Shown here: positions 51,375 to 62,909 of the stretch, in pieces
How the letters are laid out: each line of letters opens with the position of its first letter
How positions within the stretch are numbered: position 1 is the stretch's first letter
From: Asparagopsis taxiformis
Lineage: Eukaryota; Rhodophyta; Florideophyceae; Bonnemaisoniales; Bonnemaisoniaceae
Direction: 5' to 3'
Assembly (NCBI GenBank): GCA_030407315.1
Contig: JALQPE010001685.1
Span: 1 to 64,000 of the forward strand
DNA length: 64,000 nt
Program-made: the position numbers and the translations under genes
The notes under the pieces: model-generated
What the model saw: the letters and a program-made list of their open reading frames with translations, nothing else
Database searches by the model: none
What the model was told of the DNA's origin: nothing

Positions 51375-51686
51375 GAAGTTTGGAAATAAAAAAGTTTATT
51401 ATTACAAATGAATTAATTGAAAATTCATCTCCCAGGGCAGTCGTTCGTCCTTCCATGCACACGTTGCCAGCACGCAATGTGATGTAACAGTTGGAAATGA
51501 TTGAACTCTCGGTTAAATTCCACCGTTGGGATGTCAGCTGGAGTGAGCACAAAACTACTACCCAAAAACTACGAACACGTTACATTCCAAGTCTCGAAAG
51601 CACCACAAAAATAAAATTGGTCGCATCTGGACGGCACAGTCTCCCCTGTTCAGCTCGCAATCCTCCCTTTTGCGTCAAAACTCGAC

Positions 51687-54600
51687 ATGGAATGCAAGTA
51701 TGAAGGGTGCTTCTACTACTGCGTAGATGCTTATGCGCTCGCGCTGCATGAGCGAACGTGTCGCTACCGTTTCAACCCCTCTCCCCAACATTTCAACAAC
51801 GCTCGTGTCCCTGCCGTCACCCATGAGCCTGCTCGAAACGGCGACCATGATTCCCCGCAACCCAGCTCCCCAGACCCAGAATCTGGTCGTGCTTCCTCCA
51901 GCGACTCACCCTGTGACGCTTCACTGCCACCAACCTCAACCCCCTCCCGCGCAGACCTCCTCGTGCAATCCCTCGCCGCCAGTCTCACAACCCTCGAGTA
52001 CAAGGCCGGCGCTGGCCGCGTGAGCGAAGTCATCACCATCCTACAAGACCCCGCATTCTCCCTAGAAAAGTTCAACAGCGCCGTTCGCACCGTAGAAGAA
52101 TGTCGCCACGTTACCGCTTCCATGGTCGAAACACATTTCCGCACCGAAGGTTACAAGAGCCACATCATTCCAGACAAAACTGGTAAGTACTCGGCACAGC
52201 TGTACCTCCGCGACCCAGTCGACATGCTCCGCAGGCAGTTAGCACTGGCTAACGACCAAAATACTCTCTTCCACCCCTCCCCACAGACCGCCCCAGACGG
52301 CACCGCAATATTTTCTCATCCCCTACACACAGAATTCGCGAAAACGCTGCACCAGGTTACTAGACAGCGCGTGCAGCTCTCGGAAGATCCACAGGTCGTA
52401 TGGGCAGAGGAAAATGATCCCACCGCTTCCTCCTTTGCCGGCCTCCTCCAAGTGTACTCCGACAAGAGCAGCACAAGCCTCAAGAGCTCCGCAATCGTCG
52501 CATACCCCATACACGTCACACTGCTCAACTTCTCCGCCCCCCTCCGTCGCCACTGCATCCGTACCGGCCTCACCATCGTCGGGTATCTTCCGTACATTGT
52601 TAACCCTTCGTCCAACGCCTTGTTCGGTGATGAAATGCCGACAACCTCTAGTTCTGCTAGTCGCGCTCGCAAAATTGATATTCTTCATAAAGCACTCGAA
52701 AAAGTGTTTTCGTCCCTATCCACCGCGTTCTCTTCCGGTTCCCCTGCACAGACTCCACTGCAACTGCCCGCCAATGCTTTCCCATCCTAGCCAATTATTG
52801 CTGCGACTTTCCAGAGGCCAAAGAGCTCTCATGCACTCGCAACAGCACTACCACCACACATCCCTGCCACCGCTGCTACATCCCCGCCACTCAACTTGAA
52901 TCCAGCGCGCCACACCAGCCCCGCTCCCTCGATGATACACGCTCTGCACGCCAAGAGAGCGCTCAGGAGCATACAACTGCTCCGCTCGAAGCTCTCTCCC
53001 TCCTCGAACAACACTCTGTCCTCGAATCGACCGCTCTTTTACCCACCAACAGTCCCCTAGACCCCTACAACATTTTCTCCTTCGAGCCTCTGCACAATCT
53101 CCACCTCGGCATCTCAAAGCTCATCAAACAGTGCATTGTCCACCGCCTCAGCTCCCCAGACCTCACCACCACTGCCTCCCATTCCGGGACACCTCGCACC
53201 TTCAAGAAGGTGAAAAAATCCATCCTCGCCGGCTCAAACAGCATTCTGTCCGCTATCGAACGCGACTACTACATCACCGGTCTTCATGTCGACTTCTCCA
53301 AGGGTGAGAAGGGCACCAATTTGAACGGCCTCTTCACGGAGGACGGCATACGCGGCATGCTCGCAGCCAAAGACTATCACCATGTCGACATGGTGTTCCC
53401 TTTCATCGCAGCATTCATTGACACATGCTGTGACGAAGTAGATACAGCCCCCCTCACTTCCATCTGCACGCAATACTCTGACCTCGTCGCATGGGTCATG
53501 AAACGCGGTCGCATCAAGCACTGGACTGCCGCCGAACTAGAAAGCCTCCAGAACTCCATTTCCTATTTCAAACAATCAATGCTCTCCACCCTCGGCCCAT
53601 TCCACACCACAGGTCTCAAAACTTTCAAGTTCCATCTTCTAGACCATCTTCCCGGTGACTTGCAGAGATATGGCGCCCTGGAACACATTGATGCAGGCCC
53701 CTACGAACACTCGCATCTTCTGTTCAAACAGAGTTATAGGAAAACCTCTCGAAGGCGCTCCACAGCCATGGAAGAGACTATTCGCCACATGGAATTCTCC
53801 TTGGCCACTCCAACTGGTCATACCCCATCGAACACATTGGGAAACGCACGCATGATATCGCCCACAGACGGTGCAGTACTCGTTCGCGACGGATTCACCG
53901 TTGCACTGCACGACTTTGCCTCCCTGCTGCCCGATGCAACCCTCCTCGTTGCAGATATCGACGGACAGCCCGATCCTGCCACTCTTTTGCCGCTGCACAA
54001 CTCCTCGTTCCCGTCTGGCACCATAACGCTATTCCAGCAACTCGGTGACACAGCTGCACAAGCGTTCCTCACCCTCGCTAGACTGCGCGCCACGGCAGAA
54101 GGCCCTCCAATACATGACATGGACATTTCCGTCACCGTGGTAAAGTCCGCCTACGTCATGGGAGGGTACGTCCCAGATGCCGACGACTTTGACCCGCACA
54201 GTGGCATGCTTCGCCCCACAAACGTGTCGAGGCACAAGCAGCAGCGCGTCTTTGCAACTTCATCGTTCGGCCCCGCAAAGAGATCGCAGTACTCCTTTGT
54301 CGTCATCTCCGGAACTGCCGATGACTACAGAACCATATGGGTAGGGCGCGTCCTGGCACTGGTACGCCTGCAGTCTCCAAACCTGTTTCAACCTGTAGAA
54401 CTCGCTTTCGTTCAGTATATGACCTGCTTTGCCCCAAAAACCGCTGTGGAAAAATCACTTGGGTGCATTTGTTTAAAGTGGTCCACATGGGACCCGGACA
54501 ACGGATCCGTTGACAGCAATGACACTGCATCCCACAGTGCAGGTGGTCCTTGGTTTGACCTCATTCCTGCATCTACTATATCTGGCACCGTGCACATCGT

Positions 54601-54724
54601 ACGAAGTAACTTTCCAGTCAAGCCATTTACGAAACAAATGCACTGGTCGGACCACCGTTTCTATCTCAACCGCTTCTACACCAACACTGATTACCAATTC
54701 ACAGATGATAATGAAGAAGAATAA
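51687..54724 (+). pseudogene. Transposase-like protein (gene 3, copy 2), one frameshift
   Basis: Same gene as 25146-28186. The region broken in copy 1 (KIDILHKALEKVFSSLS) is intact here. A different one-base loss near 52737 (CCGGTTCC versus CCGGGTTCC) separates the N-terminal part (frame to 52790) from the C-terminal part (to 54724). The ancestor therefore had a single uninterrupted frame. The N-terminal C2HC finger and the C-terminal FHLLDHL and YEHSHLLFKQ segments are unchanged. Confidence 0.6.
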
Positions 54725-54801
54725 ATCTAAATCGCAGCACTCTATTGATAATGTACTACATGATAAACCTTCTAGTCAACGTCACATTTACTGCACTAAT
54801 T

Positions 54802-57086
54802 TCAACCATCCTCCATTACGCCAAAACCGTTATCAGCAGTGGCTGCATGGCGCCGCTCCATGCCCCCATACTGTGGGGCATTGATTTCGACATTCAGGTT
54901 TGCAGTCAGGTGTCCAGCATATGGGTCAACGACGAAAAGTTCTGCGCCAATTAGTCCTTGCGCAATCACACAATCCATTACAGCACCGAGGTTTGACGTA
55001 ATATGCGATTGAATCCAATCCTCGGACACTAGAACAAGTGATGAGCAGCGGTTTACATCATCAACGACATGAACAATTCCAGACCCCTCTCCGCTTTGCC
55101 ACACTTCAACAGCCTCTCTCGTCACAGTACGGCTTGCAAACACATGCCGTGACTGTGCACTAGTCCGCTGTTCGCTCTCGACAACGTCCGTTTCTTCCCT
55201 TGCTTGCGAGCCTTGGAGACAAGACATGCAGTACACCACCATACCAACTAATTGCTGAAAAGCTACCCCCACATATTGACTGTACCGCCTTGTAAACTCC
55301 TTCTGCCGTGCACCTCCTTTCCCCTTCGGTTCATCCAAACACTCCACAGTAGTCACTAGCCAAGCATCCAGGCGCGCCAGCGTTAGTATGCTCGTCTCTA
55401 TGTCCATTACTTGTTCTGGTCGTATCGAATAACCCCTGAAGATGTCCAGCACATTCACAGCTACTCGGTTGTTAAACCATGCATCACCATTCACTTCCAT
55501 TTCGAAGCTGTCAGGAACCAAGCCTTTGCTGTATCGCAGCTCTGAGAACGGTGCCGTTCGCCACCTCCCCATATCCAAATCACCGTTACTTTCCCGTTTC
55601 AAAAGCTTCTCAGACGCTTCGCGCTTTTGTTCCTCTCGCTCGTCCATCTCAGCTCGCGTCGTCAGCATCGTGCATCTAGACATTAATTTCGTGTACCCCA
55701 GCGAACCGAACAATCTGTCCCTCGCATTACGCTTCCGTGCACTCATCACGTCGGACAGTTTCTGCGTCACCTTCACTTTCAATTCCTTGCTCCCCGCCAC
55801 AGCCTCTTGACAGCACACACGCTGCTCCTCATCGGAAAACACATCACACCACGGACTTTGACGCAGTACGTGTCGCACCAAGTCATTCAGCAGATCACTC
55901 TCGTCCCTGTACGAAGGTGTATACCACTGCAGATTCTTGATGATATAGCCCGGAGGGGTAGCAATATATCCTACACCGTTTTCGCTCCAAAGTGCCCCTT
56001 CTACCGGCTCTACCTCGATGGTACGTCCAGTCCAACGTCTCTGCGTTTGTTCCGCTATAGGGTCCAGCTCCATAGTCTCGTTCTTGCACCACTTTGTCAG
56101 GTTTTCCTCAACCGCCCTAAGAACTCCAAGGTATTTCACAGGAATGGCTTTCTGTATTTTCGACTTACCGCCACCGTGATCACTGATTCTACCTGTTCTC
56201 GCAATTGCAGTAAGGCTGGCATTTTCCGCCTGCAGAGTCTTCACCTTAGCCTCCAACGCAACAATCTCCGTGGTGAGCGCCTTGTTTGCTATGTCCTGGC
56301 TAAACACTTTTTTTTCCAGCTCCGCGATCTTCTTCTTCTGCGCATTGATGCGACTCGCCATTAAATCGATGGATTCCGGCGGATGCAACCTCTCTGCCCT
56401 CACCGTCCCCCCATCTCCCACGCTATCGGGAATATGATGTCCTCCATCGCCAATAGCCTGACGTCGCGGGGGCGTTACGCGCATATTTGGCACCAATGAC
56501 ACTCTGTTGTGACGAGGCCCGCACTCCGGCTGCTCTCTCCCCTCAGTACCACCTGACCGCCGATGATAGTTGGCATCCTGTGAACGTTGCTCAGAAACAA
56601 CATCCCTTGCCGCTATCCTCGGGTCCCTGACTGCATTACCTGCTGGGGCTGATGTACTCGGCATAGTTGGCGCAGTGGGGGTCACAGCCTCCAGTGTCTC
56701 GGAACCCCCGGCTGGGACTCCGTCTGCAGCACCTCCGCATCTGCCAACCCGGGAGGAACTACCTTTGCCATAGCACTCTGCCGCAATTCCAACATGTTTT
56801 GAGCCACTATCATGTCATCATCATGATGTTCACTGTCCCTGCGAGCACGCTTGCCTCGGTCAAGCCCCATCTCTCTCCGCGCCGTTCCTCCTTCCTCACT
56901 TTCTCGCTGCGGATCCCCAGTTCTGCGCCGGTCCGTCTTGCGACTACCGGACCGCGGTTCAATGCTGCCGGTAGGCCCAGACCGCTTCTTCGCACGGGAT
57001 TGTCGGGCACTCGATACAGCAGCTGCTGACCGGGTTTTCTGGAGGCCCGGAGGCTTTGGAGCTTTCTTCGCAATACGCGGCGGCAT
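54802..57086 (-). pseudogene. Coiled-coil protein (gene 4, copy 2), one frameshift
   Basis: Nearly identical to 28264-30546. One base is lost near 56700 (CTCGGAACC versus CTCGCGAACC), splitting the N-terminal basic part (57086-56682) from the coiled coil and globular part (open from 56685). One extra lysine codon is present at the start of the coiled coil (KKK versus KK). Internal translation from methionine at 56685 could still give 627 residues. Confidence 0.8.
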
Positions 57087-57322
57087 AATGAAGCTTTCCC
57101 GGAAGCGATGGAACGATTGAGTTGCACGAGATACAAAAAAGATTGCTGTATAGTGTCGGTAACCACAACGGTCTGCGATGAACGTTCAGGTCAGGTCAAG
57201 TACCGGATAATACGCCAACAGCCCAGATTGTATACGGTAGGCAGTCATCAACAGTATTTAATGAGGTACAATTACAGCTGTCGAGCTAGGCCGCGAGCAC
57301 CCCTATGTCCGGAAGACGTCCT

Positions 57323-57870
57323 GATTTGAATTAAAATTTGGGCTATTCTCAAAAACATGCACATGTGAACATGTTTTTGAGATGGGGGTGTGCCGTACGG
57401 CACAATCGACCGCCCAAATCGATGTTTTTTGCAATATTTTTTTGTGCCCGAAATTTTAGAATTTCTGGGCTGGCCAGCAATGCAATCGAGCTGGACATCC
57501 ACCGGACGTCCATTTCAGGTTGGTCGTGAGAGAGCGGGGCGGGACCATGATGGAACAAGGACCAAGACCTGTCCCTGGCGTATTGAGCCTGAAATTGACC
57601 CTTCGTCAGACGCCATTTAGCCTTACAGTTGGTGCTTACAGAAGCCAGTGATGACCCCGCTCGGGGCGGCGGTCGGTTCCTGGGGCCGTTGTGGCCAAAT
57701 TAGACACCCTGATTTGAATTAAAATTTGGGCTATTCTCAAAAACATGCACATGTGAACATGTTTTTGAAATGGGGGTGTGCCGTACGGCACAATCGGCCG
57801 CCCAAATCAAGGTTTTTTACAATATTTTTGCTGCCCGAAATTCTACAATTTCTGGGCTGGCCAGTAATGC
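57323..57870 (-). repeat. Two minus-oriented hairpin-rich repeats
   Basis: The 16-bp palindromes are at 57389-57404 and 57777-57792. They are the reverse of the pair at 36085-36645, including the intervening CCCCGCTCGGGG-type spacer. Confidence 0.9.
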
Positions 57871-58320
57871 ATTAGCTATGTGCTCTAAACCGATTCTAAC
57901 AAGCAGAAAGAATCCTCTCCTTCATGACGATGCTCTCGAATTGAGTGCAATGCAACGGACTCCCTCCAGGAGAACGACAAAGCATCGTCTTTTGCAAGAC
58001 ATTTTCGTACGAAAAATAATCGAAACACATATTTGACTTTAACCTAACAGCTATCGCGAGCACCGTACTCAGCTAAATTTCCTCTGTAATTTCCTTCCTC
58101 CAACCAATCAATAGCCGCTTGGTCACAGGCTTAAAAGCCTTCCACTATTTGTCCTATCCATCGAAGAGGGTTCGATCCAGGCCTTGATGGGTGTGGAACC
58201 CGAGAACTTGAAAATGGAACATATTGCGACAGAGATGAGATGTCATTCTCTTTCGTTTACTTTTTTCTAACAAGATTCTAAACGTCTACGCAGCGGAACG
58301 AACCCAATGTCGTCCGTCCG
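57871..58320. other. Non-coding segment, reverse of 35541-36084
   Basis: No gene. Several indels relative to the other copy. Confidence 0.5.
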
Positions 58321-58710
58321 TTTTCAGCCCGGTGAGATGTTTTTGCCATTAACGGAGGTGGAGGCGGCTATGGAGGAAGCCTGCGGTTCGGGTATTCTTT
58401 CCATTAACGGAGGTGGAGGTGGCGGCTTTGGAGGAAGCCTGGAGAACATGTGAGATGTCAGTACCCATGGATCACAAGAAAAACATGTAGAGGTCCAGTT
58501 TGGATATTGTTGCCATTAACGGAGGCGGAGGAGGCGGCTACGGTGGAAGCCTGGAGAGCATGTGAGATGTCAGTACCCATGGATCACATGAAGAACATGT
58601 TGAGGTGCGGTTCGGATATTCTTTCCATTAACGGAGGCGGAGGAGGCGGCTACGGTGGAAGCCTGGAGAAGAATAGAATAGTCCTATACCCATGGATCAC
58701 AAGTAGACGT
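58321..58710. repeat. ~110-bp tandem repeats (inverted copy)
   Basis: Four units with CCATTAACGGAGG and TGGAAGCCTGGAGAACATGT, the reverse of the arrays at 1625-1935 and 35225-35540. The perfect 45-nt hairpin is not preserved here. Confidence 0.75.
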
Positions 58711-58971
58711 AGTTGGGCTCCTTTTCGAAGCCCATTCGTCTCTTGAATAAATTTAGCACCCAAATCATATACGATTGCCGAGTTGACACCCCGTATGTCT
58801 CGTTGGTAGAAATAGCAGGGGTTCCACCACTCAGCTGGCGGGAAGTAGTTACTGATTATATGAGATATGGCTTAGCTCCCGCCAAAACCGATAGCTCTGG
58901 GCTCAGGTTCTCCAAATGTGGTTATACGAATGTGTTCTGACAATGGTAGAAGACGAATATCTGCATCCTGC

Positions 58972-59150
58972 TTTGAATTAAAATTTGGGCTATTCTCAAA
59001 AACATGCACATGTGAACATGTTTTTGAGATGGGGGTGTGCCGTACGGCACAATCGACCGCCGAAATCGATGTTTTTTGCAATATTTTTTCTGCCCGAAAT
59101 TGTAGAATTTCTGGGCTGGCCAGCAATGCATCTGAGTCGGACATCCCCAC
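58972..59150 (-). repeat. Hairpin-rich repeat upstream of intact gene 1
   Basis: Palindrome at 59036-59051; reverse of 34774-34962. The twin palindromes that follow in the other copies are degraded here (near 59195-59230). Confidence 0.9.
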
Positions 59151-59481
59151 GTCCAGTGGCCGTCCGGATGTCGCTCACCTGGTAAGCGTGAGGCACCTGT
59201 GTCAACCTATGTGACTGGCGGCCTTGCAGTACAACACTCAAAGGCAGGGAATCACAATCTTTTTAAAATTTTTTCTCTACCACGTATCCGTCACAACTTA
59301 TTACCTACACCGGTTACGGGTTTCAAGACCTTTCCAGTGCTGTGTACCCGTATACTCTGTTCCGTTCGATATCAACCAGTGTTCCTCACGAAAGAGTGCA
59401 AACGTCACGAGATACGTCGTCAAATTTGACTGTCTCGCCGAGCGGTCGCCATCCTGTACCGAATTTTCCACTCATTCCATT

Positions 59482-62400
59482 ATGACGAATAAGCGCAGGC
59501 GCAACAGCAATCCGATCGTTGACGACGCAACCGTGCCAATTCTGCGCGAACCCGCTAGCCCTTGGGAGGATTCTAGTGACATGGGTACACGTCGAAACGT
59601 AGGTCGCGCCGCCCGCGAAACTACTCTCGCTGGCAAAGACTTCCTCCGCCTCTTGCTGGATTTATTCGCCCACTCAAGTTTCGCAGACTTGACGGACAAG
59701 CCGGGAGGTTTCACATACGCGGACCTTGGCGCTTGGGTTGCGCAGGGCACGGAAGAACAATTTGTGGCGCTGCAAGGTCGACTCAGCATGTCCTTCAGCG
59801 GTCGTTCGAAGAATGCTGGAGTCGAGGCGGATGTTGCCGAAATCGTCATGGCAGAGATGAACGTTGAGCGAGCCAAGCAGATTGTTCGTCTGGCATTACC
59901 CATTGCCGAGTTTTCAAGACAGGATGAGCGTATCGGGCAATGGGTTGAGCACTGCATCCTTTCTGGGATCGTGCCGCAGACCTTCCTTATTGGATGTAAC
60001 ATGCTTCCTTCGCCACTACAGGCGCCGCAGCGCGGGGAACCAAGCGCCTTCGTTCTTGCTCCACCGGAAACGTTCGAGGTATTGATGTATTTCCAAGCGT
60101 TGTCTATCATCCGAAATCACAACAAGAACCTGCCGCGTCGCCGAATAGGAGATGCGGCCGAAGAGGGGAACGAAGCCGCACGCGTCCCAGCCCATCGGAA
60201 AAGCACTAATCGAGCTTGTTACGTGGTTCAAGTTTTATACCATGCTTGGACCGATGTGGCCTACGCCGCAAAGTTTTCCAGCTTCGAAGAGTTGATGGCG
60301 CCGTACATCATTTTCGACAGCAGTGAGCATTGGTTTGACGTGCTCGATGAAGGTCTATTCGCACCGATGGAGCAGAAGCTAGATCTCTACCACAACAAAG
60401 CTCCCCTATCTCATCCTGATGGATATGGTGGAAAAGTAGAGACAAGAACCAGTGCGCAGCACAGTGCATTTAGGGACCTTGTGAGGAAGTTCTTCGACCG
60501 GTTGCAGTTTCTTATCGTCAACCCGGACCTGTACACCTGGCCGGAGTCCGACCGCTGGGGGGCACTGGAAATATACTTCTCAAGCGGAAATCCGGACAAG
60601 CTGCCAGCGTATTTTGACACCCTCGACGAAGACGTTATGGCTGTCCTCCGCCCGGCACCACAAGCCGCGGACGCAGAAAAGGTCCCCAAGCCGGTTGATG
60701 ACACTCCCACTCGTCGCAACACAGGAGGGAGAGGTTTGGTTCCGTCGACAAGACACACAACCAGGCTTCAACTTGGACCTGGGAGGACCAGTCTTACTGC
60801 CCAAGGGCCGTCTCCCCCGTCACCGTCACCCCATGCGACAGAAGAGCAGGAAAGTGAAGGGCAGGCTCTCGCAAAGGACTTTCTTTCGAAAATGAGTCAG
60901 TATTGCCGGGTGTACGACGTCCCTTTCGAAGATTTGGTCAGTGCCGACGAGAGCCGAGAACACGTGCCCATCACGGGCAACGTTCAGCTCATTCTGACTG
61001 ATCCGCCCTACAATGTTCGTCGTAAGAGGAACGATTCCAACTCTTCGTACGACAGGCTAACTGCAGAAGATATGCAGGCTAGCATCGAAGTGTTTGACGA
61101 GCTGTTGCGCCCCGGTGGCCACGGCATCGTGTTCTGCTCGGTTTTGCAGTTCTACGAATGGTTCCATTACTTGGAAACGTACAAAGGACCGCAGTCAGAA
61201 GGCCCAACCGATACTGCTGCCAGTGATGACGGGTCGGATGAAGAAGAGGTTACGTCCATGAATTCGGACTCCGAAGCATCGCAGCACAGTGGCGAAGAAA
61301 GTGCGGATGAGGAGGAGGACGAGGAGGAGGAGGACGTCGTTCGGAATTCAGTTTTCTTCGTTGACGAGGTACCTCTGTTGTTTGTCCGACTACCTGGGCA
61401 CCTCTATCAAATGCCGGGGCGGAAGAGGTACCAACGCATGAACATGGCAGAGGTCGCTATCCACTTCTGGAAGCGAGGTGTTCCGTTCAAGACCGGAAGC
61501 GAGATGGTGGCCTATAGGAACCACGGATACATGGACGGCACGTACCCGGCGTGGTGCAACGTCACCATCAATATGCCCGCCATCGATTCGAATGAGATGG
61601 TGTGGCGAACAAGGAGCACAACCGGTGCTACGGTCAGAGTTCGTGCAGAGCAGAAGAGCGTCGCTCTCATGATGGAGTTGATCAGCCAGCATTCACAGCC
61701 TGGTGATATTGTTGTCGATCCATTCTCTGGCACTTTCGCAACGGGAAAAGCAGCTATGAGCTTGCCTGAGCACCGTGTTTTCGTCGGCAGTGACATGGAC
61801 AAATTGTGTGTGGTACGATCGCTTCCAAAGCTGTGTGCAGTCATGTCACGTGTAATTCTTTCAAACAACACTGACATGAGGGTCACGACAGAAGCGAAAC
61901 AGAGTGCTGAGAAGTTCTTGGCGTCCCCCTCTGTCACGATGCGTACGCAGAGGGAACGCAGGATCATCGAACCCCCACCTGGCCTTCCCCTGTACCAGAG
62001 GTTCCCGAAATATATTCGGCAGTACCTCTGGCAGCTGTGCCCAGAGTCGATTGCGTCGCGCGAGCACATGGAGAAACCGGTACATTATTGGCCACCTTCC
62101 CTGCGCCGCTGGTTGCAAACTGAAAACCCTCGCGTGATGCGGGCACACGATTGTGTTGCGAAAAAATTGAGCGTTCGACCATCGCTGATTAAGCATCCAA
62201 ATGCAGGAAGAGGGCTCTTCGCTGAACAGACATTTAATGTTGGTGACGAAGTATGTGCATACTACGGAACTGTTGTGTACTCTGATATGAGCAAGGAGTC
62301 GATGAGGTTCGCGTACGGAGAGGGTCACATGGCGATAACGAAGGAAACATTCTTGATGTATGCTATCAAGCTGTATGCAACAGCGGAGGACGACGAAAAC

Positions 62401-62679
62401 ATCGAGCATCCAATTTGGATTGTTCCGGCTCCGTTCTGTTCGGCGCAGTTCATCAACGACCCGCGGTATTTGCGAGGTGAGGACACTCCGGCGGAAGACA
62501 CCAGGCGGATGGCCAACGTCGAGTTTGTCGAGAACTACAGCAGCGGTTCGACGGGGAAGAAGCTCAAGGCGAAGGACCTAGAAAATCCGAAGATCATTGT
62601 AGTACGTGCAATCCGCGATATCCGTCCGGGGCAGGAGCTCTACGTTCATTATGGGACAGCGTTTAGAGCATGGAATTAG
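59482..62679 (+). CDS. Beta-class DNA methyltransferase fused to a SET domain (gene 1, intact)
   Basis: A 1065-aa protein. The start MTNKRRRNS is shared by all three copies, although this frame is open upstream to 59224. Residues 1-480 have no recognised domain. DPPYNVRRKR at 507-510 is catalytic motif IV of amino-methyltransferases. An acidic linker spans about 580-618, and DPFSGTFATG at 746 is the SAM-binding motif I. The IV-before-I order is typical of beta-class N6-adenine or N4-cytosine enzymes such as CcrM. From about 900 a SET domain follows: GRGLFA at 909, FINDPRYLRGED, and ELYVHYG at the end. No post-SET cysteines are visible. The expected activities are DNA base methylation and protein-lysine methylation, probably in the nucleus. 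Both are inferred from motifs. Confidence 0.8.
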   Translation: MTNKRRRNSNPIVDDATVPILREPASPWEDSSDMGTRRNVGRAARETTLAGKDFLRLLLDLFAHSSFADLTDKPGGFTYADLGAWVAQGTEEQFVALQGRLSMSFSGRSKNAGVEADVAEIVMAEMNVERAKQIVRLALPIAEFSRQDERIGQWVEHCILSGIVPQTFLIGCNMLPSPLQAPQRGEPSAFVLAPPETFEVLMYFQALSIIRNHNKNLPRRRIGDAAEEGNEAARVPAHRKSTNRACYVVQVLYHAWTDVAYAAKFSSFEELMAPYIIFDSSEHWFDVLDEGLFAPMEQKLDLYHNKAPLSHPDGYGGKVETRTSAQHSAFRDLVRKFFDRLQFLIVNPDLYTWPESDRWGALEIYFSSGNPDKLPAYFDTLDEDVMAVLRPAPQAADAEKVPKPVDDTPTRRNTGGRGLVPSTRHTTRLQLGPGRTSLTAQGPSPPSPSPHATEEQESEGQALAKDFLSKMSQYCRVYDVPFEDLVSADESREHVPITGNVQLILTDPPYNVRRKRNDSNSSYDRLTAEDMQASIEVFDELLRPGGHGIVFCSVLQFYEWFHYLETYKGPQSEGPTDTAASDDGSDEEEVTSMNSDSEASQHSGEESADEEEDEEEEDVVRNSVFFVDEVPLLFVRLPGHLYQMPGRKRYQRMNMAEVAIHFWKRGVPFKTGSEMVAYRNHGYMDGTYPAWCNVTINMPAIDSNEMVWRTRSTTGATVRVRAEQKSVALMMELISQHSQPGDIVVDPFSGTFATGKAAMSLPEHRVFVGSDMDKLCVVRSLPKLCAVMSRVILSNNTDMRVTTEAKQSAEKFLASPSVTMRTQRERRIIEPPPGLPLYQRFPKYIRQYLWQLCPESIASREHMEKPVHYWPPSLRRWLQTENPRVMRAHDCVAKKLSVRPSLIKHPNAGRGLFAEQTFNVGDEVCAYYGTVVYSDMSKESMRFAYGEGHMAITKETFLMYAIKLYATAEDDENIEHPIWIVPAPFCSAQFINDPRYLRGEDTPAEDTRRMANVEFVENYSSGSTGKKLKAKDLENPKIIVVRAIRDIRPGQELYVHYGTAFRAWN

Positions 62680-62905
62680 GGTCACGAAAGATGTTTTCAT
62701 TTCGACTACAAATAAAGCTACGTTCCAGAGTTGAAGTATATCATATAATGCAGAATGTCCAGCCACCATTAGTCCAGGGTGAAACCTATTCGGCAGTACT
62801 CGCCTGTCAAAAACCAATCGTTCACACTCTAGGTGCACTTCGTCCGAGCAGTGAACCTGACTGCTTGGTTGCTGTTATGCGTGCAGATGCAAAATACAAG
62901 ACCAA
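62680..62905. other. 3' flank of intact gene 1
   Basis: Non-coding. AATAAA occurs at 62710-62715, about 30 bp after the stop, and may serve as a polyadenylation signal. Reverse of 30976-31205. Confidence 0.5.
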
Positions 62906-62909
62906 GTTG

